A stretch of 48,433 nt of DNA from JBBSHJ01 sp038253135 (GTDB lineage Bacteria; Actinomycetota; Actinomycetes; Mycobacteriales; QHCD01), in the NCBI GenBank assembly GCA_038253135.1, contig JBBSHJ010000012.1, positions 1 through 48,433 on the forward strand, in the 5' to 3' direction. The notes beneath the pieces are model-generated. The model did not search any database and was not told the origin of the DNA. It was given only the letters and a program-made list of their open reading frames with translations. A program made the translations under genes and the position numbers. Of the stretch, positions 33,273-41,941 are shown one piece after another. Every line of letters begins with the position of its first letter. Position 1 is the first letter of the stretch.

Positions 33273-34336
33273 CAGTACCGCCTGCTTCGATTGATGACAA
33301 TCCGCGCGACCGCGTTGACCGCGAACGTCAGGAGGAAGAGCACGAGGCCGGCGGCAATGAACGCCCCGGTCTTGCTGGGTTCGTTGAATTCGGCCGCGTT
33401 GTTCGCGATCCGGGATGCAAAGGTCTCGCCGCCGTTGAAGATCGACCACGACCATTTCGATCCATTGCCCAGGGTCGAGAGGATGAGGGTGACCGCGATG
33501 GTCTCGCCGAGCGCACGGCCGAGACCGAGCATGGATCCGCTGATGACTCCGGCCCGTCCGTGCGGCAGGACGGTCATCCGAATCATTTCCCAGCGCGTGG
33601 CGCCCAGCGCCCAGGCACCCTCGATGTGGTCGGTGGGCGTTCGCTCGAAAACCTCGCGGTTCAGCGCCGTCATGATCGGCAGGATCATGATCGTCAGGAC
33701 GATCGTTCCGATGAAGATCGTGCCATCGTCGACGGCGGTCTTCCCGAACAGCGGGAACCAGCCGAGAGCCGTCACGAAGCCGTCACGCAGTTGCGACAGC
33801 TGCGGCGCCAGCACGTAGATGCCCCACACGCCGTAAACGATCGACGGGATCGCGGCCAGTAGGTCGATCGCCGAGGCGACCGGTCGGGCCAGCCGGCGCG
33901 GTGCGTACTGCGTGATGAACAGGGCGATGCCCACGGAGACCGGGAGCGCGATGATCATCGCCAGCACCGACGAGATTACCGTGACCCACAACAGGTCGGC
34001 GATCCCGAATTTCAGTGGCTTCGAGTCCACCTCCCAGGTGCGGGAGGTGAGAAAGTTCACCTTGTCGTGGGCGATCGCCGGAATGGCTTTTTGCAGCAGG
34101 AAGGCAGCGACCAGAGCGACCAGGGCGATGACGAAGATCCCTGACCCGGTCGCGAGACCGGCGAAGATGCGATCGCCCCGTCGCGCGTTGCGGCTCGGCA
34201 TTGCCGCGCCGGCGATGGCGGCCGTATCCACTCCACCGACCGGGCCGCTCATGCCCGGACCAGACACGACATCGGGCACCGGTGCGGGCGGCCCGTCATC
34301 GTCGTTGCGGTCGGTCATGGTTTCCGGTCCTGGCAT
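33272..34336 (-). CDS. pstC: Phosphate ABC transporter permease PstC
   Basis: A permease of 354 residues from ATG 34336, or 348 from ATG 34318. After a cytoplasmic Pro/Gly-rich start come a first membrane helix (GSGIFVIALVALVAAFLLQK) and the conserved DLLAAIPSIVYGVWGI and EGAWALGATRWEMIRMTVLP. AGGGA precedes ATG 34336, which was chosen. A strong hairpin separates it from pstS. Confidence 0.94.
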   Translation of the reverse strand: MPGPETMTDRNDDDGPPAPVPDVVSGPGMSGPVGGVDTAAIAGAAMPSRNARRGDRIFAGLATGSGIFVIALVALVAAFLLQKAIPAIAHDKVNFLTSRTWEVDSKPLKFGIADLLWVTVISSVLAMIIALPVSVGIALFITQYAPRRLARPVASAIDLLAAIPSIVYGVWGIYVLAPQLSQLRDGFVTALGWFPLFGKTAVDDGTIFIGTIVLTIMILPIMTALNREVFERTPTDHIEGAWALGATRWEMIRMTVLPHGRAGVISGSMLGLGRALGETIAVTLILSTLGNGSKWSWSIFNGGETFASRIANNAAEFNEPSKTGAFIAAGLVLFLLTFAVNAVARIVINRSRRY

Positions 34337-34373
34337 AGATCGTCCCTGAGGTCCGAGCTTTCGGAATGTCCGA

Positions 34374-34408
34374 ACCCCGCCTGCTGGCCGGTGCACAGCA
34401 GGCGGGGT
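34374..34408 (-). terminator. 13-bp hairpin between pstS and pstC
   Basis: ACCCCGCCTGCTG and CAGCAGGCGGGGT form perfect 13-bp arms around a 9-base loop in the pstS-pstC gap. There is no following T-tract on the minus strand. It is more likely a partial terminator or a 3' stabiliser that gives more PstS than transporter subunits than a full stop. Confidence 0.7.
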
Positions 34409-34445
34409 CCAAGACGCCGTACCTGACGAATCGTCGATCCGCCGC

Positions 34446-35630
34446 TCAGCTGAGCCTTCCGACCGAGGCGATGACCTTCTTCTGGATGGAGGTAGGCAAC
34501 GGCGCGTAGCCGAGAGCGGTTACCGACTGCTGGCCGCCGCTGCTCGAGGTGTAGCTCAGGAACGACTTGATCAGCGCGGCCTTCTTCGCGTCGGAATATT
34601 TCGTGCAGACGACTTCGTAGGTGACGAGGATGATCGGGTAGGCACCCTTGGCCTTGGTGGCGTAGTCGAGGCTCAGGGTGAGGTCGTTGCCGGTGCCGGT
34701 GACCTTCGCCGCCGCGACCGCCGTGCCGGCCGACGCGCCGGTCAGCGCGACCGCGCCGCCGCCGTTGTCGATCTTGGCCTGCTGGAGCCCGCCGTCCTGG
34801 GCGAAGGACCACTCGACGTAGCCGATCGCTCCGTCGGTCGACTGGATCGCCTGCTGCACGCCGTCCGAGCCCTTCTTGCCCTCGCCGACCGAGCCGCTCC
34901 AGCTCTTGCTGGGCTCGGCCTTGTAGTCGCTGGGCGCGGCCGCAGCCAGGTATTTCTCGAAGTTCTGGGTGGTGCCGGACTCCTCCGACCGGAAGATGAC
35001 CTTGATCGAGCTGCTGGGCAGCTTCGCACCAGGGTTGGCGGCCTTGATCGCCGGATCGTCCCACGTCTTGATCTTGCCCTGGAACATCCTGGCCACCAGC
35101 GTCGGGGTGAGGATCAGATTGTCCAGACCCTTGACGTTGTAGGCGATCGCGATCGGTCCGACCACCATCGGCAGGTCGAGCGGGGCGCTCCCGCAGCGCT
35201 TCTGGGCGGCCGCGATCTCCCCCTTCTTCGGGTCGAGTGCCGAGTCGGAGCCGGCGAAGTCCACCTGCCCGCCGGTGAAGTTCTTGATCCCCGAGCCGGA
35301 CCCGGTCGGGTTGTAGGTGATGGTCGAGCCGTCGCACTTACCTTGATAGTCCTTGATCCATTGACCGATCGCGTTCTTCTGCGCGGTCGAGCCCTCGGCC
35401 TGCACGCTGCCCTTCACGCACGACGGGGCACCGGGGCCGCCTGCCGAATCCGGCCCGGCCGGGGCGGACGTGCCCGTGCCGGAGCTGGCACCGCCGGCGG
35501 CCGAGCTTGCGGAGGCGGAGGAGCCGTTGCCGCCGCTGCCGCCCGACTTGTTGTTGTCCGAGCCGCAGGCGGTGAGTGCCATCGCGCCCACGACCAGACC
35601 GGCGGCGAGCGCAGTTCGGTTCAGATTCAC
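34446..35630 (-). CDS. pstS: Phosphate-binding lipoprotein PstS
   Basis: A 394-residue secreted lipoprotein. The signal peptide NLNRTALAAGLVVGAMALTA ends in an LTAC lipobox with Cys22, followed by a Ser/Gly/Ala-rich linker and the periplasmic-binding fold (QAEGSTAQKNAIGQWI, GSGSGIKNFTGGQVDFAGSD, RSEESGTTQNFEKYL). GTG 35630 with AAGGGA upstream is chosen because longer starts add residues before the signal peptide. It leads pstSCAB, with a PHO box about 180 bp upstream. Confidence 0.95.
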   Translation of the reverse strand: MNLNRTALAAGLVVGAMALTACGSDNNKSGGSGGNGSSASASSAAGGASSGTGTSAPAGPDSAGGPGAPSCVKGSVQAEGSTAQKNAIGQWIKDYQGKCDGSTITYNPTGSGSGIKNFTGGQVDFAGSDSALDPKKGEIAAAQKRCGSAPLDLPMVVGPIAIAYNVKGLDNLILTPTLVARMFQGKIKTWDDPAIKAANPGAKLPSSSIKVIFRSEESGTTQNFEKYLAAAAPSDYKAEPSKSWSGSVGEGKKGSDGVQQAIQSTDGAIGYVEWSFAQDGGLQQAKIDNGGGAVALTGASAGTAVAAAKVTGTGNDLTLSLDYATKAKGAYPIILVTYEVVCTKYSDAKKAALIKSFLSYTSSSGGQQSVTALGYAPLPTSIQKKVIASVGRLS

Positions 35631-35809
35631 GCAAGGTCCCTTCATCCGGCAGCTGGGCCGGTTCATCGGCGAGCGCGCCGTCGTGGCGCGTCCCGTCCTC
35701 GTGGCGTCTGTCGGACGCGTGACGCATCGGCGTGCCGCGTCCGACGATGCCGAGCCTAGAAAGGCAATGTGGCGCCATCAGGTGATCGGCCGGACGCTGC
35801 GACGGCGGA

Positions 35810-35831
35810 CAGGTGAACACCAGGTGAAGCG
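35810..35831 (-). promoter_or_regulatory. PHO box (PhoP-type direct repeats) upstream of pstS
   Basis: Two adjacent 11-bp direct repeats, CAGGTGAACAC and CAGGTGAAGCG on the plus strand, read as TTCACCTG units on the pstS strand, the Streptomyces-type PHO box. A weaker third unit, CAGGTGATCGG, is at 35779-35789 but is out of phase. This predicts induction of pstSCAB by PhoP under phosphate limitation. Confidence 0.75.
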
Positions 35832-35897
35832 ATGGCGCGCCGGGAATCGGCGCCTGTCCGGCAGGTGTACGCCGGGTGGCTCAGCTACTTACCCGGG

Positions 35898-36860
35898 CTA
35901 CCTACCCGAGCTCACTTTTTGGACGTACTGCACGTCGGCCCGGACGTCGGCGAAGCCGAGCTTGCGGTACGTCGCACGCGCGGCCGGGTTGCTGTCGTCG
36001 ACATAGAGGATGACGCGCTCGATCCCGCGCTGCTGCAGGTATTTCAGCCCGGCGACCGTGAGTGCGGGGCCGAGCCGTTGCCCCTGCGCGGACGGATCGA
36101 CGCCGAGCACGTAGACCTCGCCGATGGGCGCGGCAGCGCCGCCCGGCGTACCGCCGTGCACCTTGGTCCAATGAAAGCCCGCGATCGACCCATCCGGGCG
36201 CACCGCCAGCAGGAAACCGGCCGGGTCGAACCACGGCTCGGACTCGCGAGCGAGAACATCGTTGACGGTCCAGCGGCCCTGCTCGGGGTGATCGGCAAAG
36301 GCGCGGTTGTTGACCGCAAGCCAGGCGGACTCGTCGGCACCGACGACGAACGTCCGCAGCGTGATACCCGGCGGCAGTGCACGCTCGGGCAGCCCGTCGG
36401 AACCGCCGAGCGGTCGAGCGATCTGCCAGAGCACCCGGTCGCGCGAGAGGTCGACGCGACGGGCCAGCGCCGCCGCGGCCGGCAGGTCGCCGTGCGCCCA
36501 CGCCCGCAGGGCGGCGCCGTACCGCCCGCTGATCCGCAGCTGCGCGTCGAGCAGGCTCGCCCCGTTGCCCTGGTTGCGTGCCGTCGGGGCGATGGCGAAT
36601 TCGCTCACCGCGGCGCCGGTCGCGGCCGCGCGGAGATCCAGTCGCGCGTAGCCGTCGATCGACCCGCCTGGACCCATGACCACGAGATGGCGGACCTCGC
36701 GCGGCCCGTTGTCGGCCACCGCCGCGGCCCGGAGATCGAGGCGGGCGGCCTCGGAGATCGGCTCGACGCCATCGGCTGCCTCGGCGTTCCTCAGCAGGGC
36801 ACGGACCGCGTCGTACGCCGCGGCGTCGCCGGCCGGGAGGTCGGTGATCACCGGCGCCAC
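35898..36860 (-). CDS. mshD: Mycothiol synthase
   Basis: A 320-residue protein with two GNAT domains. The first has VSEFAIAPTARNQGNGASLLD, and the second has IGEVYVLGVDPSAQGQRLGPAL then YVDDSNPAARATYRKLGFA. MshD acetylates Cys-GlcN-Ins, the last step of mycothiol synthesis, which is specific to Actinobacteria. It lies directly after glnR and upstream of pst genes, an order also seen in mycobacteria. Confidence 0.94.
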   Translation of the reverse strand: MAPVITDLPAGDAAAYDAVRALLRNAEAADGVEPISEAARLDLRAAAVADNGPREVRHLVVMGPGGSIDGYARLDLRAAATGAAVSEFAIAPTARNQGNGASLLDAQLRISGRYGAALRAWAHGDLPAAAALARRVDLSRDRVLWQIARPLGGSDGLPERALPPGITLRTFVVGADESAWLAVNNRAFADHPEQGRWTVNDVLARESEPWFDPAGFLLAVRPDGSIAGFHWTKVHGGTPGGAAAPIGEVYVLGVDPSAQGQRLGPALTVAGLKYLQQRGIERVILYVDDSNPAARATYRKLGFADVRADVQYVQKVSSGR

Positions 36861-36881
36861 GGGACCATCGAGAGCCGTCGG

Positions 36882-37691
36882 TTACCGGTAGTTCGACGGT
36901 GCCGGATCGCCGGGCTCGGCGGGCAGGGCCGCTGCGCGCGGCGACGGGCCGGGGTCCGCATCGCCGTCGACACCGGCGGGGCCTGCGCCCACCGTGCCGA
37001 TAGCGCCGAGGGAGTCCTCGCGGGCCCGGCCGGCAGGCGGGCTGACGAACTTGTAGCCGACGCCGCGCACGGTGCCGATCAGGGCTTCGTACTCGCCGCC
37101 GAGCTTGGCCCGCAGCCGGCGGATGTGTACGTCGACGGTGCGGGTGCCGCCGAAGTAGTCATAGCCCCAGACCTCCTGCAGCAGCTGGCCGCGGGAGAAG
37201 ACCCTCCCGGCGTGCTGCGCCAGGAACTTCAGCAGCTCGAATTCCTTGTAGGTCAGGTCGAGCGGCCGGCCGCGCAGCCGGGCGGTGTAGCTCTCCTCGT
37301 CGACCGTGAGCTCGCCGACGCGGGTCGGCGAGCCGACTCCCGCCCCGGCCTGGCGACCGCCGACGGCGACGCGCAGCCGGGCCTCGATCTCGGCCGGTCC
37401 GGCGCTGCTGAGCAGGAAGTCGTCGAGCGACCAGTCGTGGGAGACCGCCGTCAGGCCGCCTTCGGTCAGGACTGCGAGCACCGGGCTGGTCATGCCGGTG
37501 CTGTCGAGCAGCCGGCAGAGCGCCCGCGCGGCGGCGAGCTCCTGGCGCGCATCGACGATGATGGCGGCCGCGGTCGGCGACTCGACGAGCACTCCGACGT
37601 CGGGGCGGGCGAGCGTGACCCGATGCGGCAGCAAGGTGAGCGCGGGCAGCACCTCGGCGATCGGGGCCGCGGCGAGCACCAGCAGGTCCAT
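36882..37691 (-). CDS. glnR: GlnR-type orphan response regulator
   Basis: A 269-residue OmpR-family regulator. The receiver-like domain has the atypical IIVDARQEL with Asp47 and STGMTSPVLAVLTEGGLTAV; the winged helix at about 140-215 reads LDLTYKEFELLKFLAQHAGR, FSRGQLLQEVWGYDYFGGTR and TVDVHIRRLRAKLG, closely like actinobacterial GlnR, the nitrogen regulator. No kinase gene adjoins, as usual for GlnR. ATG 37691 has GGAGGAG upstream. mshD follows after 21 bases. The last 50 residues are a Pro/Gly/Ala-rich tail. Confidence 0.9.
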   Translation of the reverse strand: MDLLVLAAAPIAEVLPALTLLPHRVTLARPDVGVLVESPTAAAIIVDARQELAAARALCRLLDSTGMTSPVLAVLTEGGLTAVSHDWSLDDFLLSSAGPAEIEARLRVAVGGRQAGAGVGSPTRVGELTVDEESYTARLRGRPLDLTYKEFELLKFLAQHAGRVFSRGQLLQEVWGYDYFGGTRTVDVHIRRLRAKLGGEYEALIGTVRGVGYKFVSPPAGRAREDSLGAIGTVGAGPAGVDGDADPGPSPRAAALPAEPGDPAPSNYR

Positions 37692-37838
37692 GGAGCGGCT
37701 CCTCCCGGCACGCACTCGAGCACGATCATCGCTAGCCCCGAGCCGCAAGCCTATCCAACGGGTTCGATGGGAGCTTCGCCTCGGCAGGGCTCGGCTTCCC
37801 GTGCGCGTTGTAGACGAGGGGTCAGCCATCATGGGGGC

Positions 37839-38600
37839 GTGCAGCTCACCTCCGACGGCGTCGCGATCGCGACGACGTACGACGCGCCGCTCTCCGAAGG
37901 CGACCGCACCTGTTTCGTGGTGGGGCACGGCCTCACCCGGCGCAAGGATCACCCCGCGGTACGCCGGGCGGTCGAGCGGTTGCGCACGCACGGCGCGGTG
38001 GTCTCGCTGGACTTCCGCGGGCACGGCGACTCCGGTGGTCGATCGTCGGTCGGCAACACCGAGATCCACGACCTCGAGGTCGCGGTCGCGGAGGCCAGGT
38101 CGCACGGCCACGACCGGATCGTGTCGCTGGGTTTCTCCATGGGGGCGGCGATCGCGATCCGGCATGCGGCCCTCATCGGTGGCGTGGACGCGGTGGTCGC
38201 CGTCAGCGGTCCGGCGCGCTGGTTCGAATTCGGCACCCCGCCGATGCGGCGGGTGCACTGGGTGTGCGACACGCGGATGGGGCGATGGGTCGGCCAGATC
38301 GCGACCCGGACGCGGCTCGGCGCGACCTGGGATCCGATTCCTGCCGCGCCGATCGAAGTCGTCGGCGGGCTCGGCGTACCACTGCTCGTCGTGCACGGCG
38401 ACGCGGACGGGTACTTCCCGCTGGATCATCCCCGCGCGCTCGCCGCCGCGGCCCCCGATGTGGCGCTCTGGCTCATCCCCGACATGGGCCACGCGACCAG
38501 AGCGGTCTCGCCGGAGCTGCTCGATCGGATCGCCGGCTGGGCCGCGGACCGGATCGGCGCGGGACCACATCCAGCCGGCGATAAACTCGGGGATCGATGA
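37839..38600 (+). CDS. Alpha/beta hydrolase
   Basis: A 253-residue serine hydrolase. The nucleophile elbow is GFSMGAAIA, the acid is Asp in VVHGDADGYFP and the His is in DMGHAT; an early VVGHGLTRRKDHPAVR and SLDFRGHGDSGG are typical of the fold. GTG 37839 is the only start fitting QLTSDGVAIATTYDAP. Its TGA overlaps the phosphatase ATG, so the two are coupled. Substrate unknown. Confidence 0.85.
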   Translation: MQLTSDGVAIATTYDAPLSEGDRTCFVVGHGLTRRKDHPAVRRAVERLRTHGAVVSLDFRGHGDSGGRSSVGNTEIHDLEVAVAEARSHGHDRIVSLGFSMGAAIAIRHAALIGGVDAVVAVSGPARWFEFGTPPMRRVHWVCDTRMGRWVGQIATRTRLGATWDPIPAAPIEVVGGLGVPLLVVHGDADGYFPLDHPRALAAAAPDVALWLIPDMGHATRAVSPELLDRIAGWAADRIGAGPHPAGDKLGDR

Positions 38601-39364
38601 GCGTGAACCGGTGGATCTCCCTGCAGGGCGCGGTCAACGCGCGTGACGTCGGCGGTCTCGTCGGCTCCGGGGGCCCGGTGCCCGGCGGACGGCTGCTGCG
38701 ATCGGACAACCCCCAGGACCTGACCGAGACCGACGTGATGCTGCTCGTCGACCAGATCGGGATCACCGACGTTATCGACCTGCGGTCCACCTTCGAGGTC
38801 GCCGCCGAGGGGCCCGGGCCGCTGTCCGAGCACGCCGGCGTCACGGTGCACCATCTCTCCTTCCTGCCCGAGTCCGACGCGGTGACCCGCAAGCCGACGG
38901 CCGGCGAGCTGCTGCCATGGCAGGAAGGCGAGCTGGCCGAGCGCGGTGACCACGCGTCGTACCTGGGCTATCTCTCCGACCGCCCCGACTCGGTCCTTGC
39001 CGCCCTGCGGGTGATCGGCACGGCCCGGGGCGCCGTCCTCGTGCACTGCGCAGCGGGCAAGGACCGCACGGGCGTCCTCACGGCGCTCGCGTTGACCATC
39101 GCCGGCGTACCGCGTGCCGACATCGTCGCCGACTACATGCTCACCGACGAGCGGATCCAGCTGGTCCTCGACCGCCTCGCCGGATCCCCGACCTACGCCC
39201 ACTCGGTGGTGGGCCGCCCGCTCGACTCGATGCGGCCGAAACCCGATGCGGTCACGCATGTCCTGGACGCGCTGGACGCGGACTGCGGTGGACTCGTGCG
39301 GTGGCTCGGCGCGCGAGGCTTCGGGGCCGACAACATCGAGGCGGTACGCCGCAAGCTGCGCTGA
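38597..39364 (+). CDS. Tyrosine-protein phosphatase (PtpB/MptpB-like)
   Basis: A 255-residue phosphatase with the P-loop HCAAGKDRTG (Cys151, Arg157), and the N-terminal NARDVGGLVGSGGPVPGGRL and RSDNPQDLTETD that characterise the actinobacterial Y_phosphatase3 family including Mycobacterium MptpB. It may act on phosphotyrosine or phosphoinositides. ATG overlaps the hydrolase stop by 4 bases. Confidence 0.88.
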   Translation: MSVNRWISLQGAVNARDVGGLVGSGGPVPGGRLLRSDNPQDLTETDVMLLVDQIGITDVIDLRSTFEVAAEGPGPLSEHAGVTVHHLSFLPESDAVTRKPTAGELLPWQEGELAERGDHASYLGYLSDRPDSVLAALRVIGTARGAVLVHCAAGKDRTGVLTALALTIAGVPRADIVADYMLTDERIQLVLDRLAGSPTYAHSVVGRPLDSMRPKPDAVTHVLDALDADCGGLVRWLGARGFGADNIEAVRRKLR

Positions 39365-39453
39365 TCGACCGGAACCCGGCGCACGGGTTATCTAACCTGG
39401 TCGCCGGACGTGACACCTCCAAGACCGCCGCGGCGGGACAGAACGGGGAACCG

Positions 39454-40164
39454 ATGCGCAAGCTGGCCGTGGCCGTGATCATCCTCGCCGTGCTGGCGGT
39501 GGCGGCCGACCGGATCGGCGCCGCGGTCGGCCAGCACGAGCTCGCCGCGCAGCTCAAGAGCAAGATGGATCTGTCCGAGGAGCCCGCCGTCACGGTGCAC
39601 CACATCCCGTTCCTGACCCAGGTGATCCGCGGAAAGTATTCCGACATCGAGGTCGACGCGAAGGGCGTCGAGTCGGGGCGGTTCCACGACCTCAACCTCT
39701 CCGTCAACCTGCACGGAGCGAAGGCCCCGCTGGGCGACCTGCTGTCCGGCTCGATCGACAACCTCCCGGTGGACACGGTCGGCGGTGAGGTGATGGTGAC
39801 CTACGACGACCTCGCCCGGGCCAGCGGCGTGCCCGGCATGACGATCAAGCGGTCCGGCGACGGGGTCGAGGCGAGCGTGCCGGAGACGATCGGCGGGCGG
39901 CAGGTGACCCTCTCCGCCGTCGTTACGCCGACGCTGGTCAGCGGCGACGCGATCAGGGTCCGGGCCTCCCAGGTGAGCATCCCGGGCGCCGCCGGGAGCG
40001 ACGTCAATCTCGTGAACGGCAAGCGGACGCTGACCTTCACCGTGCCGCTCGATCTGCGGTTCGGCCTCAAGGCCACCACCCTGGATGTCCGCGACGACGG
40101 CCTGCGCCTGGCCGGAGCCGCGCACGACGTCACGCTGACCAGCGACATGAGGACGGGGTCCTGA
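39454..40164 (+). CDS. DUF2993 (LmeA-like) exported protein
   Basis: A 236-residue protein with an N-terminal signal or anchor (KLAVAVIILAVLAVAADRIG) and a DUF2993 body: VTVHHIPFLTQVIRGKYSDI, LNLSVNLHGAKAPLGDLL, and LTFTVPLDLRFGLKATTLDV. The related LmeA of mycobacteria helps lipomannan elongation at the cell envelope. ATG 39454 follows a GGGGAACC sequence. Function here is by family only. Confidence 0.82.
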   Translation: MRKLAVAVIILAVLAVAADRIGAAVGQHELAAQLKSKMDLSEEPAVTVHHIPFLTQVIRGKYSDIEVDAKGVESGRFHDLNLSVNLHGAKAPLGDLLSGSIDNLPVDTVGGEVMVTYDDLARASGVPGMTIKRSGDGVEASVPETIGGRQVTLSAVVTPTLVSGDAIRVRASQVSIPGAAGSDVNLVNGKRTLTFTVPLDLRFGLKATTLDVRDDGLRLAGAAHDVTLTSDMRTGS

Positions 40165-40302
40165 GCGGCTCAGGCGCCCGGTACGCCGTGCGAGAGGAAC
40201 CCGGCGCAGAGATCCCAGACCGAAGGCGGCGGCCACCGACGCGCACACGATGGCGAGGTCGAGCCGATCGCGCGGTCGGGGTCGGCTGGTAGGGTCGCAC
40301 AC

Positions 40303-40392
40303 ATGGGCGTGTTGCTCACTTCCCGCCGCGCGGTCGACCTGTGCCGCGTGGGCAGCTGCCTGTGTCCGGTCGGCATCCGCCCGGCCGCCTGA
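40303..40392 (+). CDS. Cysteine-rich leader peptide upstream of sseA
   Basis: A 29-codon frame begins MGVLLTSRRAVDLCRVGSCL and continues CPVGIRPAA. It matches the actinobacterial leader-peptide type with 'RRxVDLxRVxxCLC', found before cysteine and sulfur genes. Three Cys codons cluster at positions 14, 19 and 21, so translation speed could report cysteine supply. The peptide ends 186 bases before sseA. It is probably a regulatory uORF rather than a functional product. Confidence 0.8.
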   Translation: MGVLLTSRRAVDLCRVGSCLCPVGIRPAA

Positions 40393-40578
40393 GCTCGCTG
40401 CCTCCTGGACCGGAACGGTCGCCGACCCGACCGGTCGCGGAATTCTCCGCCCGCCAGAGGGCGTTCCCGCGTCAGGCCCACCTCACGGCCTGCGCTTTCA
40501 CGGACATCTCGAGAAACCCCTACCTGACCACCCGCCGGACGACGTACCGGTGGATCGAACCGCAAGGGAGCACCACAC
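40393..40578 (+). other. Leader region between uORF and sseA
   Basis: No further gene is apparent in the 186 bases between the leader peptide and sseA; the whole non-CDS gap from 40165 to 40578 holds only the uORF and presumed regulatory RNA. GGGAG precedes ATG 40579. No obvious T-tract terminator is seen. Attenuation could act through rho or RBS masking, which the sequence does not settle. Confidence 0.5.
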
Positions 40579-41412
40579 ATGAGCCGTTCCGACGTACTCG
40601 TCGACGCCAACTGGGCCGAGGCGAATCTCACGTCGCCGGGCGTGGTCTTCGTCGAGGTCGATGAAGACGTATCCGCCTACGACAAGGGCCACATTCCCGG
40701 CGCCGTCAAGATCGACTGGAAAAAGGACCTGCAGGATCCGGTCCGCCGCGACTTCGTGAGCAAGGAGCAGTTCGCGAAGCTGCTGTCCGAGCGCGGGATC
40801 AGCAACGACGACACCGTCGTCCTCTACGGCGGCAACAACAACTGGTTCGCCGCCTACGCGTACTGGTACTTCAAGGTTTACGGGCACCGGAGTGTCAAGC
40901 TGCTCGACGGCGGTCGCAAGAAATGGGAGCTCGAATCGCGTGAGCTGTCCACCGACGTCCCGCAGCGGGCGAAGGCGTCCTACTCCGCGCAGGAGCCGGA
41001 CACCTCGATCCGCGCCTTCCGGGACGAGGTGCTCGTCGCGATCAACACCAAGAACCTGGTCGACGTGCGCTCGCCCGACGAGTTCAGCGGCAAGCTGCTG
41101 GCGCCGGCGCACCTGCCGCAAGAGCAGAGCCAGGTCGGCGGGCACATCCCCTCGGCGATCAACGTGCCGTGGAGCAAGGCGGCGAACGAGGACGGCACCT
41201 TCAAGTCCGACGGCGAGCTGACCTCGATCTACTCCGAGGCGGGCCTCGACGCGGCCAAGGACACCATCGCCTACTGCCGTATCGGTGAGCGCTCGTCGCA
41301 CACCTGGTTCGTGCTGCGGGAGATCCTGGGCAACCAGAGTGTCAAGAACTACGACGGCTCGTGGACCGAATACGGCTCGCTGGTCGGCGTGCCGGTTGCG
41401 AAGGGCGCGTGA
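40579..41412 (+). CDS. sseA: Thiosulfate/3-mercaptopyruvate sulfurtransferase
   Basis: A 277-residue tandem rhodanese. The first, inactive domain has SAYDKGHIPGAVKIDW and VLYGGNNNWFAAYAYW; the second has VDVRSPDEFSGK and catalytic Cys233 in YCRIGERSSHTW. It transfers sulfane sulfur to cyanide or other acceptors. In mycobacteria the gene is cysA2/sseA-like with sseC beside it. The TGA overlaps the ATG of DUF1416 (TGATG). A cysteine-rich leader peptide upstream suggests regulation by sulfur supply. Confidence 0.93.
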   Translation: MSRSDVLVDANWAEANLTSPGVVFVEVDEDVSAYDKGHIPGAVKIDWKKDLQDPVRRDFVSKEQFAKLLSERGISNDDTVVLYGGNNNWFAAYAYWYFKVYGHRSVKLLDGGRKKWELESRELSTDVPQRAKASYSAQEPDTSIRAFRDEVLVAINTKNLVDVRSPDEFSGKLLAPAHLPQEQSQVGGHIPSAINVPWSKAANEDGTFKSDGELTSIYSEAGLDAAKDTIAYCRIGERSSHTWFVLREILGNQSVKNYDGSWTEYGSLVGVPVAKGA

Positions 41413-41711
41413 TGACGGCGGGCGGCGGTTGCGGCGCTCCCGACCAGAACGCGTCGGTCGACGTCGGGTCCGAGACGGTGATCTCGGGGCGGGTCGTGTC
41501 AGCCGGTACGCCGGTCGCGGCCGCCTATGTGCGGCTGCTGGACGCCTCGGGCGAGTTCACCGCCGAGGTGCCGACCGGCGACGGCGGCAACTTCCGGTTC
41601 TTCGTCAAACCCGGCGACTGGACGCTCCGCGCATTGTCCACGGCCGGCCAGGGTGAGCAACGGGTGAGTGCGGCGCATGGCCTCAACGAGGTGGACCTTC
41701 CCGTCGCATAG
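41412..41711 (+). CDS. sseC: DUF1416 (SseC-like) protein
   Basis: A 99-residue protein: GGGCGAPDQ with one Cys near the start, then a carboxypeptidase-regulatory-like beta fold (ISGRVVSAGTPVAAAYVRLL, GGNFRFFVKPGDWTLRALS). DUF1416 proteins are almost always linked to sulfurtransferases in Actinobacteria; exact role unknown. It is coupled by a TGATG overlap to sseA. Confidence 0.9.
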   Translation: MTAGGGCGAPDQNASVDVGSETVISGRVVSAGTPVAAAYVRLLDASGEFTAEVPTGDGGNFRFFVKPGDWTLRALSTAGQGEQRVSAAHGLNEVDLPVA

Positions 41712-41839
41712 GTGATCAGACCGTCCCAGGGCCTGCCTCGCCGTCGCTGCGTCGCTGCAGCGGCGTCGGATCCTCGATCCCACGCCGGCGCCGGTGTGCA
41801 TCCGCGGACCGGCCGGCGCTACCGGCTAGTCTCGGCGCC

Positions 41840-41941
41840 ATGCTCGAGCGCGCGTATCTGGTTCTCGTCGTGGCCGTCCTGCTGGTGCTTGCCGCGCTCG
41901 GCGTCTATGCGGCGTACCGGCTGACGCGCAGCGGTCGATGA
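41840..41941 (+). CDS. Single-pass membrane micropeptide (33 aa)
   Basis: ATG 41840 opens 33 codons: MLERAYLVLVVAVLLVLAAL followed by GVYAAYRLTRSGR. Residues 5-26 form one membrane helix with a basic C-terminal end. Its TGA overlaps the next ATG (ATGATC), so it is coupled to the nitrobindin-like gene. No family recognised; coding support is the hydrophobic pattern plus overlap. Confidence 0.6.
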   Translation: MLERAYLVLVVAVLLVLAALGVYAAYRLTRSGR

